Source of the DNA: Quercus robur
Taxonomy: Eukaryota; Streptophyta; Magnoliopsida; Fagales; Fagaceae
Reading direction: 5' to 3'
Assembly (NCBI RefSeq): GCF_932294415.1
Contig: NC_065543.1
Coordinates: 21,776,508 to 21,840,507, forward strand
Length of the DNA stretch: 64,000 nucleotides
The notes beneath the pieces were generated by a model. It worked only from the letters and a program-made list of their open reading frames with translations, did not search any database and was not told the origin of the DNA. The first letter of the stretch is position 1, and each line of letters opens with the position of its first letter. Below are positions 10,375 to 23,005 of the stretch, piece by piece. The position numbers were made by a program, and so were the translations under genes.

Positions 10375-13300
10375 ATGGCGCCGCCAGAGCCTGAAGGGCA
10401 AGTTCAGCAACGAAGACAACCACAACAACAAGGTGGTTTCTCTTCGATGATCACCGGAGTCATAAGGATGGCTGTGTTTTGGTACTTCGCTTCCAAATTC
10501 TTCTCTCCCAAACGCCCCTCTGGCTCTGAACCCTCTCAGCTCATCTCCAATCTCTTCCACAAATCCGAGCCTCTCGTACTCTCTCTCTGATCTACAATTT
10601 TTTTTTAATTTTATTTTATTATTATATAATTTTATTCGCAATTATGTTTTTGAAAATTTGAGTCTAGGTTTGATAGAAGTGGATGAACTGTTGTTGCTCG
10701 GTGATGTTAGGACTTAATTAATTAGGGTTCAAATTTCTGTTTAATTTTTACTTGATAATATAATAAGCTAATTATTTGTTTGTGGTTGGGTTATGTAGGA
10801 TATGTGGTTTTATGTTTCGGAAAACGAAAAGTTCAATGATTTCGCGAATGAAGCTGCACTTATGTGGCATGAAAGTAATATTCCGTACGCTGTTTGGGGA
10901 TCGGAGAGTACCAGGTCTCTTTCTTTGAAGTATTCTCCGTCTGAGGTACCACTTTTGTTTTAAGAACCACTACCTGTAATTTAAATTCATAATACTTGTC
11001 GTTTGTATTCAATAAGTTCCTATGTTAGGAACTGCTTAGCCCGTCGATTCTAACGGGTAAGGTTGCCCAGAGGTTTTACCCGCTAAAGGCGGGTCCAAAG
11101 GGCTCTTCTTTAGAAATGTTCCCTAAGTTCGTATGGTAGGAGATATGAAGATAATATTTGTTTTTTCAGGCTGTAAAGAACAATGGGAGTCTATATGCTC
11201 ACGTTTACTTTGCACGCTCTGGATACCCCGCCGACCCAAATGATCCAGAGTACCAACCTCTAGCTGCATTCGGAAGGACACACTGTAAGAATGTCTCTCT
11301 GGCTGTTTTTATATATTTATTTAACTTTTTTTTAAAAAAACAAATCAGCATTAAAGATATCTTCCATTTCATTGATTTCAGCTATCGTAGCATACTTTCC
11401 CAAGTCAAGAGCGGATAAAAAGAAGAGTTTATTGGGGAACAAAGATTCGGATGAGGGTGGAACTGTGACCAAGGTTTGCCCTTTACTATTAAATAGTCTC
11501 ATAAATAACTTCAGGATGACTTATTACTAGTGAGCTTTGGTTTCAGATATCTAAACCTCATATTTCTACCTTTGCAATTGTTTAACTACGATTATTGTCT
11601 TCGATCTATCATCTATGAAGTCTACAACATTCTCTTCTTGAACTGATTTTGGTATGGATGCTCATTTGAGTGCCATAAATTTATCAAGTTTTGCGTATGT
11701 AAGAGGCTCCCTTTATTGTCAATAGCTGATTTTGTCAGAGGGTCATGTGCAAACACTCATTATACATTAATAATAATACACTGTATAAACATATTTGGTG
11801 AATTAGAGGACTGCATGTAAACCTTTAAGTAAAAGAGGGTTGGGTATTAGAGTAAATTGAACCTGTTTAATCAATGGTCGTTGGGGAAATGGCTGTCATT
11901 CAGGAGCAAGAAAATTAAAGGAAACAGTTGAGTAAAGTGCAGGGAGGAAGAGGGGGGGGGGGGGGTTTGCTGCAAATCTAGTTCACTTAACTTGTAGGAT
12001 TGAGAGTCTGGAAGGCCATCAGAGCAGAGTAGGATCCTTGGGTAGATTTTTTGGGTTTAAAGTTGGTGGGAGGGGCAGATTCTGTTATGATGCCTGGTGC
12101 ACTTAATAAACTGGCATCCCTACTTCCTTGTTTATTTCAGATCGCTGGTAATAAAAATGCTAGGGAAGCTGTATGAGGGATGGGGTGCAGTGGAATCTAG
12201 AATTTCTGAGACCTGCTTAGGACTGGGAATTGTTGTGTTTTATTAATCTTTTTAAGTAGCAGTATTCCACATGGATTAGGGTGGGCAGGAAATACCAGGT
12301 GTGTTGGAAATAGACTAAAAATGGATGCTTTAGTGTTTGTTCATACTTCATACTATGAGGCTTTAAGAGGGCAAAGGCTCCTCCAACGGTGGCTGTCTTT
12401 GTATGGATGAATTTTTTGGGGAAGATACAATTGATTACCTGATTAGATGAGGTATGTCTGTCGTGAGTCATTATATCATGTGCAAGCATTAGATGGGTGA
12501 TGCTTGAAGCAGTGAGAGGGGTGCTTCAGTGTTGGCGCCAAAGACCTATTTCTCTTAAAATAGAGTATGGAATGTTGTTCCTTCATGTTTAATGTGGGGG
12601 AGATGGAGGGAGAGGAATAGGAGAATCTTTGAAGGACAAGAGTTGAGTGTTGAGAGGGTGAAATCCAAGTTTATTTTTGTTGGATCGGAGTAGGCCTTCA
12701 AACATATGTGATTTTTTAGTCTCATTGTATTCTTGATTTGACAGGAGAACTCAAAGCTATACAGCTGGTATACTTTGAATTGTTCCTTTTGTATCCAATG
12801 TAATATTTTTCTTCATAAAGTTAAATTTACTTATAGAAAACTGTGCTAGGCCCCTCCAGATGCCTATATGCACATAGAGGATAAATCTCATTCGAGGAGA
12901 TCCCCTTTCCTGGTTTGGAATTTGTTTGTGATTTAATTATTGGTTAAAAATGATTCTGTTCTGTATAATTGTGGAGCTTTTGTAGATGATATTTTTGGTG
13001 TTGGTTGCTCCTGGACTCCAGTGTATCTTGAACAGGATGTCTTTTATAGACTCCTTATGATGGCACTTATCGATATGGGGTTCATATTCTAATGGAAATT
13101 TATGTTGACTTCAGGTGGTTGATGAAACTCAAGGTGATTCTGAAGATGATAAACCTGTGGAGTGGGTTTCTTATTGGAAACCAAATATTACAATCAATTT
13201 AGTAGATGATTTTACACGGTATGGTTTCTATGAGTGTCAGTTCTGTAATAGATTTTGCATGTGGTAGAAAGATTATTGATTTTATACTGATTGTAAAATT

Positions 13301-15208
13301 CCTACCACTGCAATTAATCTTTGAATATCTTAGTTGTGTACATTTCCAGGATTTGTTTTTTCTTTTCCTTGTATATATGGTGGTTTGTCTTTGTGGTACA
13401 CCCGATTCCTCAAAGTCCTTGTTTCTGATTACATTATTTATTGTAAGACGATAGTTTTGGAACTGAAATTACTAATGTCCATAAAAAAGGTAAAAGGATG
13501 ATCTTGTGAGTTAAGTGTTTTTTGGAGTTATAGTTGTTGAGATGAAATCACATATCTTTTTTTTTTTTTATCTGAGGCTTGAAGCCATGTATTTTAATGT
13601 TATGGTTTCTTGTGAGTATTGTCAGAAAACTAAAATATCTAAGCCTCCCCATTTCCATATTCGCCTCCCTTAAGTAATAAGGTCTAGATCCAATGCTGAA
13701 GCTGAGTGTTGTGTTTTAATACTTATTTACAATACTTTTTAAGAGATTGACCCAAAAAATATGGTAAAAATTATGATCAATAACTTTAAAGATTTCAAGG
13801 GCACTGTTACCTGCATTGTTTTGGTTTTGGATAATTTTTGTTGGTGTTTATTATTCTTTTTTCTCAGCAGTTGCTTGATGTTGGCTTTTTAAGTCCCCTT
13901 AAAGGTCATCTTGTTTTTAGCTTCCAAGATTTATTGTACTTTGAATCAGAATGTTGTTCCTAGTTGTAATAGAAACACAATCAGTTAAATAAATGGTTCT
14001 TTACACTGTTTTTTATTTTTATGTCTCACAGTTTGCGTTACCGAAAATCATTAATACCAAAAAATATTGATGTATACAAGTGGCAGAAAATAGTAATCTT
14101 GTCAGTCATACAAGTGGCATAATGTCATTATGGGGAGTGTCTTATGAAGTTAGTGTGTGTGCATAGCTTTTGTCTCTGCCTTTTGGTATCTTGTTTTTAC
14201 TCCTAAAAGTTTCTTAGCTGTAATATTTTGTGTCTGAATTTATGTTATCTCATTTTCTTTTCCATAAGTTACTTTATCTCATTTTCTGTGTATTAACACT
14301 TCAAAAGAAAATGATACATGTCAAAGAAAATCTTCTTTGAAGTGTATTAACTGAACGTGCAACTGGTTTGAACATCAGGTTTACGTGATCTCATTTGCTA
14401 TATTTTCTCTTTTCAATTTGATGAACTTTGTTGCTAACCTTGCTTATCCCCCACCCCTTCCTTGTTGTCCCTGCAGATACCCTCATAATGCTGTACCACC
14501 AAACATTGCTCCTTGTATCCTTGAAGTTTCCATTTTTGTGAATCTACATTTACTTTTGATGTCTTCCATCTCTATACTTTTCTGTTTTCTATGATAAATT
14601 CCCTATGACTCTTCCAGCTAGGTTTACCCTTTCTCTATTATAGTAAATGTGAATTCCATACTTATGTTGATGGGCAACAAGATAGTTGATGCAACCCATT
14701 GTCTTTAGTTATCTGTTGCACTATTGATTTACTAGGCCTGGAGCTGCATGTTAAGTAGACAGTGGGAAGATGGATGTCATAATCATAGCTTTGAGTTTCT
14801 TGACTTTGATCTGCAGACTTGAATGTTGAGCCTAGTACAGGGAACTACTACCCAAGTGTTTTCTTCAATGAGTTTTGGTTACTTAGAGACAAGTTGATAC
14901 AAATTAATGAGACAGTGACAGAGTTGCCACTTAATCTGGAGGTGGGTCCCATAAGCATGACAAAGTGGCAACTATTCCTGCAGATTGACCAATCTTTCCA
15001 GATTCACCGTAGTTATGGAAGCATGCTTGAAGGCGAGGCTGATGAGTTAAAGGTATTGCTTATTCAGTCACTGTAGTAAATTTCTCTGGCACAAGCACAT
15101 AATCAATTTAGCCAATGAACTCTATCTCAAATGGCGTTTCCTCCCCTTGTAAGAGCAAGGCAGATGGTGAAGTCATGGTTCAGGACCCACTGGTTGCTTG
15201 TATAAGTT

Positions 15209-15246
<38 letters not shown>

Positions 15247-18200
15247 GAAATAAAAAAGATGATCCCATAAAATCAATATGAAAATCTGAATTTCAGCTGA
15301 TGAACACTATCCAAATTTTCATAATGGTAGATTGTATTTTGGATTACATTTGAGGTGAACTTTGAAGATGTGAAAGAATTAAATGATTGTAAGAGAAACA
15401 GTTTTTTCAAATAGCCTTAAGACTTCTAATCCTAGAGTTTTTGTTAATCTAAATCTTCTTAATGTTCTGGCTTGAGAATTTTTCCCATCCAACAGTCACC
15501 TGCTTGCTAGTTGAAATAAGATGACATATAACTCTATGAAGTGAAATTTGGGTTGTCATTCAATGGAATGGAATCAAAGATTGTAGTTACTGTCTATAAT
15601 GGTTTGGAAGCTTTTTTTTTTTTCTGTCCTTGTTGCTTCTAGTACCTTCCATGAAACTTAATATTTTGTTTTTTCTTTATCTGATAATTTTCTCAGAGGG
15701 TGTTCTTGGAAGGAAATCCATACCTCCTGGCAATCACAATGGTTGTTTCTTTACTTCATTCAGTGTTTGACTTCTTGGCATTCAAGAATGGTAAAATTGT
15801 AATTTTTGTTCAAGGGCCATTTTTAAGTTTCACTGCTGGATGTTCGAGGATAAATAATGCTAACTAATCTGATTGTGTCCCTATGCAGATATCCAATTTT
15901 GGAACAAAAATAAGTCTATGGAAGGACTGTCTGCAAAGTCTGTTGTTGTGAGCTTTATATGTCAGCTCATTGTTTTCCTCTATCTACTTGATAATGACAC
16001 CTCGTGGATGATTCTTGCAAGTTCTGGAATTGGTTGCTGTATTGAGTTTTGGAAAATTGGGAAGGCTATGCACATAGAGGTAACATCTAGTTATTAAGAT
16101 TATGTTTATTAATGTTTGTATGTCTCTTCTAAGATTTAAACAATTATTTTGGCTTTGAGCATGCATGAGAATTTGCCCCCTGATATCACATTATTCTAGA
16201 TTTAACACAACGTTAGCATGTTTGTATGTGCTTATCTGCCATTTACTTAAGCTTGGGATACTTCTTTTTCCCCGTGTCCTATTGTTTGCTGCTACCAATT
16301 TTTTGCTGGATTCACATAGACAAGGATAGTATGTGTGTGTGCAGGGACAGAACCAGAATTTCATCCTTTTTTTTTGATAAGTAGGTATAATTTTATTAAA
16401 AAGAAGACTACCTCATGCATAAAGGAAAAGTAGCCAAAAAAGTTATGTACAAAAGGACAGAGACTCCAAAAACAAAGTAATGGAATCTCTAGTCATAAAA
16501 CCCCAAGCACAATATCAATCCAACAAAGTGCGTACAAAGGTTGCTAGAAGCTGATCTCCCATACTCTGCATTCTCAAATGTATGTCTATTTCGTTCCTGC
16601 CATATGATCCATATAAAACATAACAGATCCATATTCCAAATATTCAAAGTTACCTATGTAGTTCCTCAAACCAAACAAAAGATCAATCACTCTCTTCGGT
16701 AAGACCCTGCAGATCCCAAAAGATTGAATAAAATATCTCCACAACTGATAATCCCACTTGCAATGAGGCAAAAGGTGATCCACCGCCTCCCTGCTACACT
16801 GGCACATGCAGCACCAATCCTCTATAGTGTAGCTTCTTTTCCTAAGGTTGTAACAAGTGAGTATCTTCCCCAACGCTGTCATCCAAATTAAAAGGGAAAC
16901 CCTCTGTGGGGCCTTCACACCCCAAATACATTTCCAAGGAAAAGTGACAGAATCGGACCCCCTCAAAGCATTATAGAAAGAACAAATATCAAATTCTTCA
17001 TTTTTCTTCAACCTCCAGTCTCCATTCTCATGAAGAGGAATATGTGAATCCAGAAGATGAAGAAAAGCAGCCACCAAGCCCAATTCCCAATCATTAAAGC
17101 ACTGGAAGAATCTAACATCCCAACTCTGCCTTTCCCCCTCAAACTGCCTCACCAACAAAGACTCCTCTAAAGCATCCTGATCTGTGGAACTGTTGCACAA
17201 CACAAGAAAAGAAATTCTTAGGAGTTGGTCCCCACACCAACAATCATGCTGAAATCAAATTCAGTTCCCCACTCTAACCTCAAACTGAATATGCTGACCA
17301 AACATCTCCCAACCCATCCTAATACTCTTCCAAAGACCACAACTATGGGTGCCCCTGACTAACTTCAAACTTCCCCTCTTCCACTACTCCCCAAAATTTT
17401 GAGGTAACTACACATCTCCATAAACTTATTTCCTCAACCCCAAACCACCAGTCACTTCCCCAAGAGAGCTTGATAAAGGTGGTAAGCTTCTTAATCCCTA
17501 ACTTAGTAGTGCAGACCTTATCCCATCCTACCAAATAGTGTTTAAAGTCATCCCCCATTCCTCCTCAGAAGAAATTCCTTTGCAGCTTCTCTATCCTATT
17601 TGCCACGCTTGTGGGGATGGTAAACAATGAAGTGGGAATGGTTAACAATGAAAGATAATACATAGGAAGGCTTGAAAGAGTACTCTTCAATAAGGTCAAC
17701 CACCCCCCCTTTTGAAAGGTATAGCTTCTTCCAACCTGCTAGCCAACTTTCAAACTTCTCCTTTTGGGAGGGCCGAAGCATGAATCAAAAATTTTCAACA
17801 TTCAAGAATGAGAAATATAGATTCACTACTAAATTAATACATGAAAAAATAAAACTAGCATTTATTCATTGTTAACAAAAGATAAAATAATCATTACTTA
17901 ATACATTTTAATTTAACTCTCTCAAGCTTACCAACTCATTTCCTATCTCTCTTCCCTATTCCTGTGGATATTGCTATTCGTATTGAGAGGCTTCAAAGGA
18001 ATTTTCTATGGGGTGGGATAGATGAGTCTCCTGAATTTCGGCTAGTAAAATGGGCCCAGGTTTGTTCTCCCTTGCAGTCTGGCGGTTTGGGTATTAGAAA
18101 CTTGAGAGCCATCAATCAAGCTTTGTTGGGTAAATGGCTGTGGAGATATGGAAGAGAGACAACCCATCTCTGGAGGTGGGTTGTTTTCACAATCATTCAG

Positions 18201-21200
18201 CCCCCTAACATTCCAGGAGATAATTTTCAGGTTCATTGAGGCACCACAAAATTCTGTTCCCCACTGGCATTACCTACCAAATCAGAATTATTCTCGAAGT
18301 TCCAAAAGTTTAGCAGACTATTCCCAACGCCCTTTAGAACTTGTCTTAAGCTCTCTCTTCTGAGAGCATTCTACCTGCATTTTAGCTTTCTTCCTAGCCT
18401 CCAAAGCTAAAAAAGTCCCAGTAATTTCCGCTTCGAAGCCTTCCAAGGAAACCAACAGGGAATAAGAATTTTAAAGTGTGCGAGTTCTATCTCTCCCTTT
18501 CCTCTACTCGACATTTCTTTCCCTTGGAAACCTGTGTGGCGTTCCAAGGTCCCTCCTAGGGTTGCCTTCTTCTCGTGGACTGCCTCATTAGGTAGGATTT
18601 TGACTACTGAAAATTTATGGTATAAGGGTGTCACAGTTGTTGATTGGTGCTATATGTGTAAAAAGAGTGGGGAATCAATGCATCACCTTCTCCTTCATTG
18701 TCCTATTGCTTATGATTTATGGTCTATGGTGTGGGCTCTTTTTGGTCTTCAATGGGTTATGCCGCATGGTGTCTCTGATTTATTTTCGAGTTGGCAAGGT
18801 TCCTTTGGTGGGCATCGGAGCATTGATTTATGGAGGGCTGTCCCTCATTGTGTCCTATGGTGTATTTGGCGAGAGTGGAACTCAAGATATTTCAAAGGGA
18901 AGGAGCAGTCTACTTTAGATCTTAAATCTCTTCTTCTTCATACCTTGCTAGAGTGGAGTTCTTCCTTTAATCTTTTCCCTTGTTCTAATTTTTAGAAATG
19001 CTTGATCTTTGTAATTTATGTGTTTGATGTACCGTTTTCCATGTTCACCCCCGGTGTACCTGGGCTTCTTTTTAATACAATTCCGTTATTTATCCAAAAA
19101 AAAAAAAAAAAAAAAAAATCATCTATCAAAATAGAATTCCATATTTGTGTAAATTCCTGAAATCATGTATGATTGATTTTGTACTAAATTTCCCAGCTTC
19201 TTTATGTATATATACTCAAATTCTCATCTATAAACAAAATAATGTTGCCATACCATATCTAGAACCTGATTCCAAACCAATAAATGAATAAATCAGCTTT
19301 AAGAACAAAAGAAATAAAATTTTTTTTTGATGAATTGATAGTGATAATGATGACAGAAAAATCTTACTTCTGAGTAAATGCAGCAAAACAACAACCACCA
19401 AAAAAAGAAAAGAAAAAAGAACTGTACTTTCCATTTGACTCTATTGAAAGCTGGCTCTAAAAATAATTTTAGTAGTTTCAATAGCTCTCAATGAGGTTTT
19501 GTTTGTGTGTGATAGTTCGTGTCTAGCACTGCACGTCATATATTTAGCATTTTGATGTGTGCATGTACTTCAATGTAGTAATCTTCTAATATCTAGAAAG
19601 CTACAGATTTGACGCTTGCTAATATCATATCTGCACTGAAGCTATTTATACTGCTTCAAATATTTCAGTTACCTTATTACGAGTTGAGGGAATTTTGTAA
19701 TTTTTCTCTTTAATCCCCAGATTGATAGAAGTGGGAGAATACCTATGTTGAGGTTCCGGAATCGTGACTCTTATACACAAAATAAGACAAAGGAGTATGA
19801 TGATATGGCAATGAAGTATTTGTCCTATGTGCTCTTCTTACTTGTTGCATGTTCCTCTATTTACTCACTCATGTATGAGCGCCACAGGAGCTGGTATTCC
19901 TGGATCCTTTCTTCATTGACTAGCTGTGTGTACATGTTTGGTAAGATTGTTCCTCCAAAACTTCTTGTGTTGATATTGCTATTGGTTCTTGTTACTAGAC
20001 TTGTTAAGTCATTGAACTGTTTGTTATAATATATGGAGAGAAGAAAAAAAGAAAAAAAAAAAAATCCAACCTCGGGCATTACTAGGTCATTAACTCAAAA
20101 TTATACTCTTGTTGGGAGCCTGATTAGTAATCTTTGCCTCTTTTTACCTAAATTGTCTTTGATGGCTTATGAGCTTCATAATCATTTATTCTGTTAAGAG
20201 TCAAAACAGCTCTCAGAGCATGCAAATTGTTTTTCTTTGCTTGTTGACGCTGATATGCAGAATGATTTTTATTATTGCAGGTTTTATAATGATGTGCCCT
20301 CAATTGTTCATAAATTATAAGCTGAAGTCTGTGGCCCATCTACCCTGGAGGCAGATGACATACAAATTCCTCAACACCATCATTGATGATCTCTTTGCTT
20401 TTGTCATAAAAATGCCCACACTACATCGGCTGTCTGTCTTTCGTGATGGTGAGATATAATTTAAATCCACTTTACATATTAGTTCAATTTTCCTAATAAC
20501 TGTAGTAGACTTTAAAGTCCATATGCCTAAGTTAGGTCCCTTTTTCACTGTCAAATTCCTAAATGAGGGTTAGGCAATGGAAGTGCAGTGGTGCTATTTC
20601 TATTATGAGAAAAGGGAATGGGAAAACAGGTAGTCCATGTTGTACTGATTGGTGATATTATTACAATGGTCATTTTAACTAGAAATATTCAAAGGAAAAC
20701 TGCCACCACCTGGAAGGTGCAGTAATTGAGTCATTGTTACATTGAGGGTGAAATGCCTCAAACAGCATAGTGCATACCTCATTATTGTGGACTATAACTT
20801 TGTGTTGGATTTTTATTCTGTATTATGGTCATGTGCCTAGTTCTTGCTTTTATTCAGAAATAGGAAGAGATATTTTTCTAAGTGCTTATTATCATCCTCA
20901 CCCTTTGGATGTTTCAGAAGTTTTGGTTAGTAATTTTATTCAGCTATGGCAATTGGATACTCAGTATTTTTTGTCTTGGAAAACTTGTAAAGGAATGGAC
21001 TAGCAGTTGTCGTGCTTAGCCTGGCATAGAGTTGTCCTTTCCTCTTATTTATTTATTAATTTATTGTTTTGGTTTGTATATTTTCCCATATTATTTGAAA
21101 TATTGTGTCATTATTGGTAGAAAGCTTCTTAAAAAAGCCTTGGAAGGCTGGAGCTACAAACCTCACAATCAGGGTCACCTGGGAGGCCGTTGTTGATACC

Positions 21201-21639
21201 AATGGGCTGCAAGGCCCTGTGCACATACAATATTGCTTTTCATTCGTCACAGATAACCCTTTTATTTTTTTGTTGCTAAGTTATGCGTTCCTGTATGTCA
21301 TTTAAGTGCCCCTCATTGTCAATACATCTTCTCAATGAGTATCATAACCTAATGCTAGTATGAAACCCTGCTAATTTTGTGTTGGATTCATGGGTTACTT
21401 ACGTCCTGTCGTATTTTTCTGATATTGTTCTAGACTTGGGGTTTTTTTTTGGGTGTGATTTTCATCCTCTTTTTGCTGGTCTTGCAGATGTTATATTTTT
21501 GATATATGTATACCAAAGATGGATATATCCAGTGGACAAGAGACGTGTAAACGAATTTGGTTTTGTTGGTGAGGATGATCAGGTTGCTGAAGGTGCAGAG
21601 GTGACTGCCACAAAGGAAGAAGAGAAGAAAACCAACTGA
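10375..21639 (+). CDS. CLPTM1: CLPTM1-family transmembrane protein, 12 exons, 585 aa
   Basis: Exons: 10375-10575, 10799-10945, 11170-11284, 11382-11473, 13115-13218, 14477-14514, 14817-15052, 15697-15790, 15889-16079, 19721-19940, 20281-20448 and 21488-21639 (TGA 21637-21639). All introns are GT-AG, phases fit, and the total of 1758 nt gives 585 residues, a usual length for plant CLPTM1 homologues. The protein has an N-terminal membrane segment (about 23-43), a long soluble domain with family signatures ([34 protein letters not shown]) and several hydrophobic segments between about 320 and 490 (with [19 protein letters not shown] after them), then an acidic/Lys-rich tail. Animal relatives act in ER/Golgi membranes, on receptor trafficking or lipid scrambling; the plant role is not settled. 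The ATG follows the CT-rich leader and starts the conserved protein. The frame is intact, so the gene is probably functional. LINE debris sits only in introns. Confidence 0.95.
11014..11141. mobile_element. Possible short SINE-like insertion in CLPTM1 intron 2
   Basis: A GC-rich 94-bp stretch (11031-11124), with a hairpin of ACCCGC/GCGGGT, is flanked by imperfect 17-bp direct repeats (AAGTTCCTATGTTAGGA and AAGTTCGTATGGTAGGA, 15 of 17 matching). This looks like an insertion with a target-site duplication. No poly-A tail or clear tRNA boxes were seen. Confidence 0.4.
11990..12840 (+). mobile_element. L1-type LINE 3' fragment in CLPTM1 intron 4
   Basis: In shifting + frames the stretch reads like the region between RT and the 3' end of plant L1 elements: [15 protein letters not shown], then [19 protein letters not shown] (reverse-transcriptase zinc-binding domain), then [13 protein letters not shown] near 12610-12640. 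Many frameshifts show age. A G-run (about 11950-11965) lies just upstream. Confidence 0.65.
14515..14816 (+). other. Candidate U12-type (minor spliceosome) intron 6 of CLPTM1
   Basis: The 302-nt intron begins GTATCCTTGA, matching the U12 donor consensus RTATCCTTT at eight of nine positions. Near its end TTTCTTGAC (14796-14804) matches the U12 branch site TTCCTTRAY at eight of nine, with the branch A 13 nt from the terminal AG. There is no long polypyrimidine tract. It follows the 38-nt exon 6. The other introns of the gene have ordinary U2-type donors. Confidence 0.75.
15210..15245. repeat. (CA)n microsatellite in CLPTM1 intron 7
   Basis: About 17 uninterrupted CA units lie between exons 7 and 8. 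Confidence 0.95.
16367..17783 (-). mobile_element. L1-type LINE 3' fragment (minus) in CLPTM1 intron 9
   Basis: Read on -, it starts in the C-terminal part of RT (17781 down: [17 protein letters not shown]), passes a degraded stretch, and then keeps a 205-codon open frame (17203-16586). That frame has the reverse-transcriptase zinc-binding domain ([37 protein letters not shown]). It ends in a short A-rich tail seen as poly-T at 16367. It is 5' truncated, lacks the endonuclease and catalytic RT, and is not autonomous. Confidence 0.82.
17935..19120 (+). mobile_element. L1-type LINE 3' fragment (plus) in CLPTM1 intron 9
   Basis: The order on + is RT C-terminal region (about 17964-18180: [28 protein letters not shown]), a scrambled stretch (18240-18520), and the zinc-binding domain (18534-18995: [38 protein letters not shown]), then a 3' UTR and a run of about 23 A (19098-19120). 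It is a 5'-truncated copy in sense with the host gene. Its 5' end faces the minus-strand LINE about 150 bp away. Confidence 0.85.
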
Positions 21640-21749
21640 GATGGTTTTCAATTTTGGTGGTGAGGATGATCAGGTTGCTGATGCTGCAGTGGTGACTGTT
21701 ACCACAAAGGAAGAAGAGAAGAAAACCGACTGAGGTTGTTTTCAATTTA
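21568..21749 (+). repeat. Tandem duplication of the CLPTM1 C-terminal coding end
   Basis: The unit GGTGAGGATGATCAGGTTGC starts at 21568 and again 91 bp later at 21659. The copies include the acidic tail codons, the KEEEKKT segment, the stop codon and the first bases of the 3' UTR. Because copy 1 keeps the stop (21637-21639), copy 2 is untranslated and lies in the 3' UTR; it ends in its own in-register TGA. Confidence 0.9.
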
Positions 21750-22748
21750 TCAATCGGAACCATATTACAGCACGAACTGTAATATTTAGTTAGGATAACA
21801 TTTTTTTTTTCTTGATTTGTTTTACATATTCACATTAGAATGTTGATTCTAGGCCATTGGCTCCTCTTCTGGAAGAATTTTGTGGCCCAGGAGGATAAGA
21901 GAATGTGTGTTTTGTGTGTTTTTCTTTAAATTAATTTTTGGTGTACTAAATTAATTATGCAACATTTTTGTAAGTGTGCCAATCTTTTGTACTATGTTTT
22001 TTAACCTATTTTTACCATTATAAAGTCAACCACTGCTGCAGGTGTTGAAGACTGATTTTAAAGCGTCTCCATTTATGACGATTCCAACTTTTAATCCTTG
22101 TAGCGGCAGCACATGTACCTTGTAAAGAAGATATTCATTATATGCTTAATGCTAGAAAAAGATTAAATGTCTAGATTGGGAGAAATGCAGTATAAAATGG
22201 AATGTGCATAATGGGTGTGTGCCTCAAATGACATCTCACTTGATTATTTGTTATTTATTTTATTGATGGTGGATCGTTTTGACGAACAGCATTTTATGAT
22301 GTTTGGCTGGTATCAAAATGAAAAACATGTAACTTGGTCAATGATTTCCGCTGTTAAAATCGAATCTATGAGGGTTAATTTATCTTTCATCTTTCATTTT
22401 GGAAATTTGCAGTTTTATGCTTTTGTGAATGGTTTAATATGTTTTAACTATTTTGGATTGTTAATTTTATTTAATGCTTGTGAACTAGTGTGTATTTGAA
22501 AAATAAAATTTTTTTTTAGGTGAGTTTTCTAGTTATTCTACATGTTGTGAATGGAAGTTATGATTCATATAATTATTTGGAATTATAAAAATATTAATGT
22601 TTATTCCATGTACCAAATAGCTGAAACCTGAAATATTTTGCAGCTCATTCTCGTTGTTACATTCAAATACATGAAAATGAGCTATTTTTCCCGGCTAAAA
22701 GCTGAAAGGTTATAATAATCGAAAAGACAAAAGGATCGAAAAGATAAA
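21750..22748. other. CLPTM1 3' flank and intergenic DNA
   Basis: AT-rich sequence holding the 3' UTR of CLPTM1 and the spacer up to the Harbinger element. No exact AATAAA was tied to the transcript end, and no gene was recognised. Confidence 0.6.
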
Positions 22749-22874
22749 GTGAGCGTTTGGATTGCAAGGAAACTGGCGTTTTGCTGCGTTTACGTTTTGC
22801 TCTGCTGGGACCCACGCGCACGCGAGCTGAAGAAAAACGCAAGTCTGTTGCTGCTGAGAAACGCAAGTTTCCTC

Positions 22875-23005
22875 TACACGCACCGTTTCACTTATCCTCC
22901 TACACGCACCGTTTCACTTATCCTATAACACTGGAACAAAACATCACCAACGGTCATTCAGCTCTACGCACCGTTTCATTTAAAAAGCTCTACGCACCGT
23001 TTCAA
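22875..23005. repeat. Subterminal repeats ACGCACCGTTTCA, four copies
   Basis: TACACGCACCGTTTCACTTATCCT-type units at 22875-22898 and 22901-22924 are identical neighbours, and TACGCACCGTTTCA recurs at 22965-22978 and 22991-23004. They sit 125-255 bp inside the left end of the Harbinger element, where binding sites for its Myb-like protein or transposase would be expected. Binding is inference. Confidence 0.7.
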
